Shown one piece after another: positions 1 through 9,684 of a stretch of DNA of 36,543 nucleotides. The number at the start of each line of letters is the position of its first letter. Within the stretch, counting starts at the first letter, position 1. Source of the stretch: Cellulomonas pakistanensis. Lineage in GTDB: Bacteria; Actinomycetota; Actinomycetes; Actinomycetales; Cellulomonadaceae. The DNA is taken from contig NZ_BONO01000035.1 of NCBI RefSeq assembly GCF_016862755.1, positions 1-36,543 of the forward strand. The letters are read 5' to 3'. The notes under the pieces were generated by a model. That model had not been told where the DNA came from, did no database searches, and worked only from the letters and a program-made list of their open reading frames with translations. A program made the translations under genes and the position numbers.

Positions 1-139
1 CCTACCAGAGCTTCTTTCCTGCCCGATCCACCCTCGCGGGCGGCTCCGACATTCCGAAACCCTACCAGGGCTTCTGGCTGTCGTTTTCGGTGAAAGTCTC
101 CACCGCTTTCGACCTCCTAAACCCTACCAGGCTTTCCGG
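1..139. repeat. Three imperfect direct repeats, about 60-bp period
   Basis: The motif CCTACCAG followed by a CTT-containing segment occurs at 1, 61 and 123. The second and third copies (about 48-77 and 111-139) align over roughly 29 bases, sharing GAC, TCC, AAACCCTACCAGG, CTT and GG with a few mismatches and one-base indels. The first copy is cut by the window edge. Segments between copies are about 30 and 33 bases and unrelated. This stretch is less GC-rich than the surroundings and has no convincing gene. The spacing resembles a CRISPR array, but the copies are too divergent for an active one. From 140 to 367 I see nothing specific. Confidence 0.6.
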
Positions 140-367
140 AGTGCTTTGTGCGTGATTCACGCGACATTGCTGCCGGAAGGTCCCGGTCCGGCACGACGAA
201 CCGGGCGCCGCGAGGCGCCTGGTCACGTACCGGGGGGTGCCGCCTTCGGGACCGGCCTGCGGGTCGAGCCGCGCAGTCCGTGCCTCCCGTTCGGGCAGCT
301 CGGAGAACATTACGCGTGCACCCCGCCGCCGTCAACTCCCCCGGCCACGCCCGCGCCGCCGGCAGCA

Positions 368-409
368 CGACGCCCCCGTCACCTGCGCGAGCAGGCGACG
401 GGGGCGTCG
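368..409 (-). terminator. Hairpin terminator downstream of acnA
   Basis: A perfect 13-bp inverted repeat, CGACGCCCCCGTC at 368-380 and its complement at 397-409, encloses a second small CTGC/GCAG stem. It starts 15 bp beyond the acnA stop codon. There is no U-tract, which is usual for GC-rich actinobacterial terminators. Confidence 0.75.
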
Positions 410-423
410 GGAGGCGGCAGGCG

Positions 424-3234
<2,811 letters not shown>

Positions 3235-3286
3235 AGGTGGGCTCCTTCGTTGGCGAGTGCGGCCGGGCTGGGGGTCGGCCACCGGA

Positions 3287-3292
3287 ACGGTA
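3287..3292 (-). promoter_or_regulatory. Candidate acnA -10 element
   Basis: On the minus strand TACCGT lies directly after the 3294-3313 palindrome and about 50 bp before the acnA start. A transcript starting near 3280 would carry a leader of about 45 nt including the AAGGAG ribosome site. No good -35 is visible; the palindrome occupies that position. Confidence 0.4.
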
Positions 3293-3293
3293 A

Positions 3294-3313
3294 GTATCTT
3301 GACGTCAAGATAC
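3294..3313. promoter_or_regulatory. Perfect 20-bp palindrome, likely operator of acnA
   Basis: GTATCTTGACGTCAAGATAC is identical to its reverse complement over all 20 bases. It is centred about 70 bp upstream of the acnA start codon and overlaps the likely -35 region. The A+T-rich content contrasts with the flanks. Such a site is expected for a homodimeric TetR-, MarR- or GntR-type regulator; no candidate regulator gene is adjacent and I do not assign one. Confidence 0.7.
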
Positions 3314-3408
3314 ATCCTACCCGACGCGCCCCGGACGGCGACCCGCGGCGCGTGCCCGGGATGTCGCCGCCGGGGTCGCGACAGGGGCGACGGGCGGTGC
3401 GGCGGTCG

Positions 3409-3591
3409 CTACAGCCCGCGGCCCTCGGCGGCGCGGCGCTCGCGCTCGACGGCCTTCTGGTGCTGGCGCGGGTCGTACTCGGGGGTGCCCTGCTTGTCCC
3501 GCTCGGTCGTGGCGCGGCGGCCGGCCTCGGCCACCCGGCGCGCCGCCTCGGCGGCGGTCTCGCGGGGGTCGCCCTCGTGCGGTGCAGTCAT
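3409..3591 (-). CDS. Small hypothetical protein, 60 aa
   Basis: A 60-aa frame starting MTAPHEGDPRETA and ending RAAEGRGL, very rich in Ala, Arg and Glu and with no cysteine. A clear AAGGAG ribosome site sits 6 nt before the ATG, the main reason to accept it. The composition suggests a charged, possibly helical or disordered cytoplasmic protein; there is no signal peptide or membrane segment. It sits between acnA and the RNA methyltransferase on the same strand, with over 300 bp of non-coding DNA on its upstream side. I do not recognise a family and give no function. Confidence 0.65.
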   Translation of the reverse strand: MTAPHEGDPRETAAEAARRVAEAGRRATTERDKQGTPEYDPRQHQKAVERERRAAEGRGL

Positions 3592-3728
3592 CGCTGACTC
3601 CTTCTGGCGGTGGGCGGCGCCGCGGGCCGCGGCGCCCGGTCCCACGCTAGGACGCCCCGCGCGCCCGCGCGAGGGCATCCGGCGCCCGACCTGCGGCGAT
3701 CCGGCGCTCGGGACCGGCGCCGCCGACT

Positions 3729-3832
3729 GAGCCCGGTGGCTCCGGCCGAGCTCGGTGGCTCCGGCGACTTCGGTGGTTCCGGCCGAGTTCGGTGGTTCCA
3801 TCCACCGCAGTCGGCGCGAACCTCCGAACTCG
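3729..3832. repeat. Intergenic array of 18-19-bp units with an inverted end copy
   Basis: Four consecutive units at 3729-3746, 3747-3765, 3766-3783 and 3784-3800 follow the pattern GAGYTCGGTGGYTCCGGC. A fifth copy at 3816-3832 is inverted; its complement reads CGAGTTCGGAGGTTCGC. The last direct and the inverted copy can pair as a hairpin, and GGTGG/CCACC forms a smaller inner one. The array lies in the 308-bp gap between the 60-aa gene and the methyltransferase; the rest of the gap holds nothing I recognise. Confidence 0.75.
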
Positions 3833-3899
3833 CCGGCAGCAGCGCCGCCGCGGCAGCCCTGGCCCGCCCGGGCCGCCGGGCCCGCCCCGGGACGCCGGG

Positions 3900-5180
3900 T
3901 CAGCGCTCCAGGACCGCGACCGCCTCGACGTGGTGCGTCATCGGGAACAGGTCGTACCCGGTGACGTCGGCGAGCCCGTAGCCCTCCTCCGCCAGGTACG
4001 CCACGTCCCGCGCGAGCGCGGCCGGGTCGCAGGCCACGTACACGACGCGGCGCGGCGCCAGCCCGGCGACCGCGCGCACGACGTCGCGCCCGGCGCCCAC
4101 GCGCGGCGGGTCGAGCACCACGGCGTCGACGCCGGCGCCGGCGGCGCCCGACGTGAGCACCTCCGCGACGTCGCCGCCGTGCAGCGCGACCCGCGGCCGG
4201 TCGTGCAGGTTCCGGCGCGCGTCCCGGACGGCGCGCGCGTCGCCCTCGACGGCCACCACGGACCCGGAGGACCCGACGGCGTCCGCCAGCGGCAGCGTGA
4301 ACAGGCCCGCGCCGGAGTAGAGGTCGAGCACCCGCCCGCCGTCGACGTCGCCCAGCGCGTCCAGCACGGCGCCGGTGAGCGCGGCCGGCGCCTCGCGGTG
4401 CACCTGCCAGAAGCCGGCGGCGGCCACGCGGTACGCCCACTCCCGTTCGCCGACCCGCACCTGCTCGCGCACCGCCGACCGGGCGTTCGGCCGCGGGTCG
4501 ACCTTGCCGCGGCGCAGGTCGAACGGCTGGTCGTCGACGAGCACGATCGGCGCGTCCCCGCCGGCCGGCGCGACGGCCTCGATGCGCGCGCCGCCCGACC
4601 AGCGGCGGCCGAGCAGGTCGAGGTCAGCCAGGGCGTCGCTCATCAACGGCATCGACGAGACCGCGACGACGTCGTGCGAGCGGAACCGGCGCATGCCGGC
4701 CCGGCCCTCGCGGTCGGCGAGGAACCCGACCCGGGTGCGCCAGCCGAGGCCGCCCCGCTCGTCGTCGCCGGGCAGCGCGCGGACGGGCACCGTGCGCTCG
4801 ACGCGGGCCAGCCGCTGCAGCTGCTCGGCGAGCACCGCCGCCTTCCACGCGCGCTGCGCGGCGGGGCGCACGTGCGCGAGCTCGCCGCCGCCGACGCCGC
4901 CCGGGCCGGCCTCGGGCCACGCGGAGTCGACGCGGTCGGGCGAGGCCTCGAGGACGTCGACGGCGTCGGCGCGCCAGAACCGCGCCGTGTCCCCCGTCTC
5001 GGTCAGCCGCGCGACGACCTGCTCCCCCGGCAGCGCGTGCCGCACGAACACGACCCGCCCCGGACCGTCGTCACCGGGCGTCCGCAGGCGCGCGACGCAG
5101 TGCCCGCCGTGGGCCACCGGCCCGACCTCGAGCTCGACCAGGTCCCCGGGCGCCGCGGCGCCCCGCGCCTCAGAGCCCAC
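3900..5180 (-). CDS. Class I SAM-dependent RNA (uracil-5) methyltransferase, TrmA/RlmC/RlmD family
   Basis: Predicted to methylate C5 of a uridine in rRNA or tRNA using S-adenosylmethionine. Order: an N-terminal TRAM-like RNA-binding domain (about residues 10-70), a linker, and a C-terminal methyltransferase domain with SAM motif DLYSGAGLFTLPL, the VLDPPRVGAG motif and the catalytic nucleophile Cys384 in VACDPAAL. The C-terminus FPMTHHVEAVAVLER is typical. The cysteine cluster that binds [4Fe-4S] in RlmD and many relatives is absent: the equivalent stretch reads WPEAGPGGVGGG. The GTG start overlaps the end of the upstream transporter gene by 11 bp and has no strong ribosome site, so translation is probably coupled. 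Corresponds by position to Rv2689c. Substrate uridine unknown. Confidence 0.92.
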   Translation of the reverse strand: MGSEARGAAAPGDLVELEVGPVAHGGHCVARLRTPGDDGPGRVVFVRHALPGEQVVARLTETGDTARFWRADAVDVLEASPDRVDSAWPEAGPGGVGGGELAHVRPAAQRAWKAAVLAEQLQRLARVERTVPVRALPGDDERGGLGWRTRVGFLADREGRAGMRRFRSHDVVAVSSMPLMSDALADLDLLGRRWSGGARIEAVAPAGGDAPIVLVDDQPFDLRRGKVDPRPNARSAVREQVRVGEREWAYRVAAAGFWQVHREAPAALTGAVLDALGDVDGGRVLDLYSGAGLFTLPLADAVGSSGSVVAVEGDARAVRDARRNLHDRPRVALHGGDVAEVLTSGAAGAGVDAVVLDPPRVGAGRDVVRAVAGLAPRRVVYVACDPAALARDVAYLAEEGYGLADVTGYDLFPMTHHVEAVAVLER

Positions 5181-7173
5181 GGTGGGTGGTCCGTCGCACG
5201 TGGTCCTCCATGCCGGTCTGCCCTTCGGTCGATGCGAGCTGCCACGGGACGGACGCCACGACGACGCCCGGCGTGAACAGCAGACGGCCCTTCAGCCGCA
5301 GCGCGCTCTGGTTGTGCAGCAGCTGCTCCCACCAGTGGCCCACGACGTACTCGGGGATGTAGACGACCACCAGGTCCCGCGGGCTCTCCCGCCGGATCGA
5401 GCGGACGTAGGTGATGACGGGCCGCGTGATCTCGCGGAACGGCGAGTCGAGCACCCGCAGCGGCACCGGCAGGTCCATGGCCTCCCACTGCGCGCGCAGC
5501 GCGGCCGCGTCCTCGGGGTCGACGCCGACGGTGACGGCCTCGATGGTCTGGGGGCGCGACGCCCGGGCGTACGCGATCGCCCGCATGGTCGGCCGGTGCA
5601 GGTGCGAGACCAGCACGAGGGCGTGCACGCGGCTCGGGAGCGCGCGGGCGGCGGACGGGTCGGCGCCCAGAGCGAGCTCGGCGCGCACGGCGTCGTAGTG
5701 CCGCCGGATGCCCTGCATGCCGACGAACACGACGATCATGGCCAGGATCGCGATCCACGCACCGTGCGTGAACTTCGTGATCAGCACGATGACGAGCACG
5801 GTCGCGGTCATGCCGAAGCCGATCGCGTTGATGACCCGGGACCGGAGCATCTGCTGCCGGCGGCGCGGGTCGGGCTGGGTGCGCAGCTCGCGGGTCCAGT
5901 GCTTGATCATGCCGAGCTGGGACAGCGTGAACGACACGAAGACGCCGACGATGTACAGCTGGATCAGCCGGGTCACCTGGGCGTCGAACGCCAGGATGAG
6001 CGCGATCGCCCCGGCGGCCAGCGCCAGGATGCCGTTGGAGAACGCGAGGCGGTCGCCGCGGGTGTGCAGCTGGCGCGGCAGGTAGCCGTCCTTGGCGAGG
6101 ATCGAGCCGAGCACCGGGAACCCGTTGAACGCGGTGTTCGCGGCCAGGATCAGGATGAGACCGGTGACCACGGACACCAGGTAGAACGCCGGCGGGAACG
6201 AGTGGAAGATCGTCTGCGCGAGCTGGCCGATGACCGGGTCCTGCACGTAGCCCTCGCCGACCGGCACCCCGTCGCGGAGCAGCTGCTCGGCCGGGTCCTC
6301 GACGTAGTGCACGCCGGTGAGCCGCGCGAGCGTGAGGATCGACATGATGAGGAACACCGACAGCGCGCCCAGCAGGAGCAGGGTGGTGGCGGCGTTGCGG
6401 GACTTCGGCTTGCGGAACGACGGGACGCCGTTGCTGATCGCCTCGACGCCGGTGAGGGCGGCGGACCCGGACGCGAACGCCCGCAGCACGAGGAACGCGC
6501 CCGCGGCGCCCATCAGGCCCTGGTCGAACGCGTCGGCCGGGACGATCGTCAGGTCGGCGCTCTCGGCGGGCTGCAGGTTCCCGGTCAGGTACTGCACGAA
6601 CCCGACGACGGCCGTGCTCCCGACGGCGAGCATGAACAGGTACACCGGGATCGCGAACGCGCTGCCGGACTCCCGGACGCCGCGCAGGTTCGCGAGGGTG
6701 AGCAGCACGACGATGACCACGGCGAACAGCGCCTCGTGCCCGCGCAGCGCCGGGATCGCGGACGCCGCGTACTGCGCGCCCGACGACACGGACACCGCGA
6801 CGGTGAGCACGTAGTCGACGAGCAGCGCGCTCGCGACGGTGACGCCGGCCTTCGGCCCGAGGTTCACGGTGGCGACCTCGTAGTCGCCGCCGCCCGACGG
6901 GTACGCGTGCACGTTCTGCCGGTACGACGCGATCACGGTGATCATGACGACCACGACCGCCAGGCCGACCCACGGCGAGATGACGGTGGCGCTCACGCCC
7001 GCGAGGGCGAGCGTCAGCAGCACCTCGTCGGGGGCGTAGGCGACCGACGACAGGGCGTCCGACGCGAAGATCGGCAGGGCGATCCGCTTCGGGAGGAGGG
7101 TGTGCCCCAGGTTCTCGCTGCGGACCGGTCGGCCCAGCAGCAAGCGTTTGGCGGCATCCGCGAGATCCGGCAC
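5170..7173 (-). CDS. kimA: KimA-type APC-superfamily potassium importer
   Basis: A 667-aa polytopic membrane protein. Residues 1-480 hold the APC transport fold with about 12 hydrophobic segments; residues 490-667 form a soluble domain. The N-terminus resembles Bacillus subtilis KimA (YdaO), a high-affinity K+ importer: LLLGRPVRSE, then FASDALSSVAYAPDE, YPSGGGDYEV and LLVDYVLTVAVSVSSG. Asp39, Tyr46, Asp120 and Ser128 fall where KimA, as I recall, has Asp36, Tyr43, Asp117 and Ser125 for K+ binding. Many pipelines would call it an amino acid permease. The GTG start is chosen from this alignment and from a TAGCAT -10 eight nt upstream. It is divergent from two RCK (TrkA) genes, supporting a role in potassium. 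Equivalent of Rv2690c by position. Confidence 0.88.
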   Translation of the reverse strand: MPDLADAAKRLLLGRPVRSENLGHTLLPKRIALPIFASDALSSVAYAPDEVLLTLALAGVSATVISPWVGLAVVVVMITVIASYRQNVHAYPSGGGDYEVATVNLGPKAGVTVASALLVDYVLTVAVSVSSGAQYAASAIPALRGHEALFAVVIVVLLTLANLRGVRESGSAFAIPVYLFMLAVGSTAVVGFVQYLTGNLQPAESADLTIVPADAFDQGLMGAAGAFLVLRAFASGSAALTGVEAISNGVPSFRKPKSRNAATTLLLLGALSVFLIMSILTLARLTGVHYVEDPAEQLLRDGVPVGEGYVQDPVIGQLAQTIFHSFPPAFYLVSVVTGLILILAANTAFNGFPVLGSILAKDGYLPRQLHTRGDRLAFSNGILALAAGAIALILAFDAQVTRLIQLYIVGVFVSFTLSQLGMIKHWTRELRTQPDPRRRQQMLRSRVINAIGFGMTATVLVIVLITKFTHGAWIAILAMIVVFVGMQGIRRHYDAVRAELALGADPSAARALPSRVHALVLVSHLHRPTMRAIAYARASRPQTIEAVTVGVDPEDAAALRAQWEAMDLPVPLRVLDSPFREITRPVITYVRSIRRESPRDLVVVYIPEYVVGHWWEQLLHNQSALRLKGRLLFTPGVVVASVPWQLASTEGQTGMEDHVRRTTHRGL

Positions 7174-7181
7174 GAGCGACC

Positions 7182-7187
7182 ATGCTA
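7182..7187 (-). promoter_or_regulatory. -10 element for leaderless kimA
   Basis: TAGCAT on the minus strand is separated by 8 nt from the GTG start. This is the usual distance from a -10 hexamer to a transcription start lying on the start codon. No ribosome site precedes the GTG. Confidence 0.55.
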
Positions 7188-7241
7188 GGCGCACCGCGAC
7201 GGTTCCGGCACCGGCCGCGGCGTGGGACCCGCGCGGGGGTA

Positions 7242-7247
7242 TAGCGT
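7242..7247 (+). promoter_or_regulatory. -10 element for leaderless ceoB
   Basis: TAGCGT lies 8 nt before the GTG start. It mirrors the kimA element on the other strand; the two hexamers are 54 bp apart in the 82-bp divergent gap. A 10-bp palindrome CCCGCGCGGG lies between them at 7228-7237. Confidence 0.5.
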
Positions 7248-7255
7248 TCCGCGTT

Positions 7256-7921
7256 GTGCACTTCGTGATCATGGGCTGCGGCCGCGCCGGCGCGACGCTC
7301 GCGCAGTCGCTGGAGGGCCACGGCCACTCCGTCGCGGTCATCGACCAGAACCCCGACTCGTTCCGCCGGCTCGACGCGGAGTTCGCCGGCAGCAAGGTCA
7401 CGGGCCTCGGCTTCGACCGGGACACGCTGCGCCAGGCCGGCATCGACGACGCCTACGGCTTCGCGGCCGTGTCCGACGGCGACAACTCGAACATCCTCGC
7501 CGCGCGCGTCGTGCGGGAGACGTTCGGCGTCGAGAACGTGGTCGCCCGGATCTACGACCCGCACCGGGCCGAGATCTACCAGCGGCTCGGCATCCCCACG
7601 GTCGCGACCGTGCGGTGGACCGCCGACCAGGTGCTCCGCCGGATGCTCCCGATGGGCGCGACCAGCCAGTTCACCGACGCGTCCGGCAAGATCAGCCTCT
7701 CCGAGGTCGACGTGCACGACGGGTGGGTGGGCAAGCCGCTCCGCCTGCTCGAGGAGGCCAGCGGCGCCCGCGTCGCCTACCTCACCCGCTACGGCGACGG
7801 GCTGCTGCCCGACGCCCAGACCGTCCTGCAGGAGAACGACATCGTGCACCTGCTGCTCCGGGCCGAGGAGTCGGCCACCGTCGAGCGCATCGTCACCGCG
7901 GCGCCGGAGGTGCAGGCATGA
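7256..7921 (+). CDS. ceoB: RCK/TrkA-type potassium transport regulator, first of two
   Basis: A 221-aa cytosolic protein with an N-terminal Rossmann RCK_N domain (about 1-130, GCGRAG nucleotide-binding loop, acidic end of the second strand in SVAVID) and a C-terminal RCK_C domain (about 135-215). Such subunits bind NAD(H) or nucleotides and gate a membrane potassium transporter. The start GTG gives VHFVIMGCGRAG directly at the first strand, and a -10 hexamer 8 nt upstream suggests a leaderless transcript. It overlaps ceoC by 4 bp (ATGA). No TrkH or KtrB membrane subunit is in the window; the divergent KimA-like protein is the obvious candidate partner. Equivalent of Rv2691 (CeoB). Confidence 0.9.
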   Translation: MHFVIMGCGRAGATLAQSLEGHGHSVAVIDQNPDSFRRLDAEFAGSKVTGLGFDRDTLRQAGIDDAYGFAAVSDGDNSNILAARVVRETFGVENVVARIYDPHRAEIYQRLGIPTVATVRWTADQVLRRMLPMGATSQFTDASGKISLSEVDVHDGWVGKPLRLLEEASGARVAYLTRYGDGLLPDAQTVLQENDIVHLLLRAEESATVERIVTAAPEVQA

Positions 7922-8616
7922 GGGTCGTCATCGCGGGCGCCGGCTCGGTCGGCCGCTCCATCGCGCGCGAGCTGCTCGCGAACGGCCACGAGGTCACGCT
8001 GATCGACCGGCAGCCGTCGGCGATGCGCGTGGCCCAGGTCGCCGACGCGGACTGGCTGCTGGCCGACGCGTGCGAGCTGCCCACGCTCACGCAGGCGCGC
8101 ACCGACGAGTGCGACGTGGTCGTGGCCGCGACCGGCGACGACAAGGCCAACCTGGTGATCTCCCTGCTCGCGAAGACCGAGTACGGCGTGCCGCGCACGG
8201 TCGCCCGCGTGAACAACCCGAAGAACGAGTGGATGTTCGACGAGGCCTGGGGCGTCGACGTCGCGGTGTCCACGCCGCGGATCATGACGGCGATGATCGA
8301 GGAGGCCGTCTCCGTCGGCGACCTGGTGCGGATCTTCACGTTCCACCAGTCCGGCGCGGACATCCTCGAGCTGACCCTGCCGGACGACTCGCCGCTGGCC
8401 GGGTCGATGGTCGGTCAGATCGACTGGCCGGCGGACACCGTGCTCGCCGCGATCGTGCGCGACGACCGCCCGTTCCAGCCGTCGGGCGACGACACGCTCG
8501 AGGGCGGGGACGAGCTGCTGTTCGTCACCGGCCGCGAGGCGTCCGAGGCCGACCTGGCCGCGCTGCTCTCGAGCCGCGTACCAGGATCCAGCTCGCCCAC
8601 AGCACCAGCGCGGTGA
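7918..8616 (+). CDS. ceoC: RCK/TrkA-type potassium transport regulator, second of two
   Basis: A 232-aa protein with the same RCK_N plus RCK_C layout as ceoB: MRVVIAGAGSVGRSIA is the nucleotide-binding loop and VTLIDRQPS the end of the second strand; RCK_C follows from about residue 140. Start and stop with the upstream gene form ATGA, so translation is coupled and a CeoB-CeoC hetero-oligomer is likely. The last ~30 residues, ending SSSPTAPAR, are read through DNA that also encodes the C-terminus of the convergent DUF3159 gene, a 92-bp overlap. The final residues are low complexity, so the frame may have been extended past an older stop. Confidence 0.9.
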   Translation: MRVVIAGAGSVGRSIARELLANGHEVTLIDRQPSAMRVAQVADADWLLADACELPTLTQARTDECDVVVAATGDDKANLVISLLAKTEYGVPRTVARVNNPKNEWMFDEAWGVDVAVSTPRIMTAMIEEAVSVGDLVRIFTFHQSGADILELTLPDDSPLAGSMVGQIDWPADTVLAAIVRDDRPFQPSGDDTLEGGDELLFVTGREASEADLAALLSSRVPGSSSPTAPAR

Positions 8617-9313
8617 GCGGCACGCCCATCACGAGCTTGGCGGTGCCGAGCCAGGCGACCTCGTCAGCGTAGTACAGCGGCACCTGCACGAGCAGGCGCA
8701 GGCCGAACATCCCGGCCCACAGCCAGGTCACCAGCGCGTACCGGCGCAGCAGCGCCGGGTCCCGCCGCCACGCGACGGCGCCGGCCCAGGAGCCCGACTC
8801 CGACATCGGCCCGTCGCCGCGGAACAGGCCGAGCACCAGGCCGACCAGCGGCCAGCGGACCAGGACCGACACGACGAACGCCAGCAGGTAGGCGACGTTG
8901 GTGAGCAGGCCCCACGCGAAGTAGTCGCTCGCGTCGCCGGTGCGCCACGCCCAGACCACGCCGATGCCGACGCCGAGGACGCCCGACAGCGCCTGGGTCA
9001 GCGGGCTGCGCTGGACGAGGCGCGCGACGACGGCCACGACGGCCGCGGCGACGGCGGCGATCAGCGCGGGGCGCAGCTCCTGGCCGGCCACGACGTAGAC
9101 GACGACGAACAGCAGGCCGGGCAGCACGGACTCCACCGCCCCGCGCACGCCGCCGACGGACTCGGCGAGCGAGAAGTCGTCCGCCTCGATCGCGCGCATG
9201 CCGCGCGCGGGCACGGCGTCCTCCGGCGCACCCGCGGCGGGGACCGGCGGCGGCTCCTGCGTCCCGCGCGGCTCGTGCGTGCCGGGGCCGGTCGGGGCCG
9301 TCGGGTCACTCAC
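8525..9313 (-). CDS. DUF3159 family integral membrane protein
   Basis: A 262-aa protein: a Pro/Ala-rich N-terminal tail of about 50 residues, then some six hydrophobic segments from VLPGLLFVVVYVVAG to LVMGVPLTALVLWASWILV, and a short basic tail. It matches the actinobacterial DUF3159 family (Rv2693c position); the function is unknown. The GTG start overlaps the stop of the OB-fold gene by 8 bp (GTGAGTGA), making a DUF3710-OB-DUF3159 operon. Its 3' end overlaps the convergent ceoC by 92 bp, with no room for a terminator between them. Confidence 0.82.
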   Translation of the reverse strand: MSDPTAPTGPGTHEPRGTQEPPPVPAAGAPEDAVPARGMRAIEADDFSLAESVGGVRGAVESVLPGLLFVVVYVVAGQELRPALIAAVAAAVVAVVARLVQRSPLTQALSGVLGVGIGVVWAWRTGDASDYFAWGLLTNVAYLLAFVVSVLVRWPLVGLVLGLFRGDGPMSESGSWAGAVAWRRDPALLRRYALVTWLWAGMFGLRLLVQVPLYYADEVAWLGTAKLVMGVPLTALVLWASWILVRGSRAARPGRPRTPRGR

Positions 9314-9683
9314 CCGGACGCGGCCGCAGCTCGTAGCGGGGGTTGAACATCGAGCGCCGGCCCTCGCGGGTGCACACCAGGCCCTCGACCTTGAGCCGGC
9401 GGCCCGGCTCGATGCCGGCGATCTCGCGGCGGCCCAGCCAGACGAGCACCAGGTTGCCGCTGCCGTCGTACAGGTCGGCCTCGAGCGCGGGGACGCCCTG
9501 GCGCGGGCGCAGCACGACCGAGCGGATGACGCCCGACACCTTCACGCGGTGCCGGTCGGGCGTCTGGGAGACGGGCACGCAGCCCTTCGCTCGGACGGCG
9601 TCCTCGCGCTCCTCGTCGGCCTCGATCTCCTCCTGCGACGCGACGGCCTTGCGCAGGCCCTCGCGCAGCGACAGCGGCGACAT
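9306..9683 (-). CDS. OB-fold nucleic-acid-binding protein
   Basis: A 125-aa protein with a helical N-terminus (SLREGLRKAVASQEEI) and a single OB-fold beta barrel from about residue 40, including VKVSGVIRSVVLRP, ALEADLYDGSGNLVLVWLGR and IEPGRRLKVEGLV. The barrel resembles the OB domain of RecG and related nucleic-acid-binding modules. The partner and substrate are unknown. The ATG follows the DUF3710 stop after one base, so they are co-translated. Corresponds in position to Rv2694c. Confidence 0.82.
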   Translation of the reverse strand: MSPLSLREGLRKAVASQEEIEADEEREDAVRAKGCVPVSQTPDRHRVKVSGVIRSVVLRPRQGVPALEADLYDGSGNLVLVWLGRREIAGIEPGRRLKVEGLVCTREGRRSMFNPRYELRPRPGE

Positions 9684-9684
9684 G

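Noticed and set aside
5170..7173. Calling this gene an amino acid permease
   Set aside because: It belongs to the APC superfamily, but the N-terminal SDALSSVAY and LLVDYVLT segments match KimA, and the neighbours are potassium RCK proteins.
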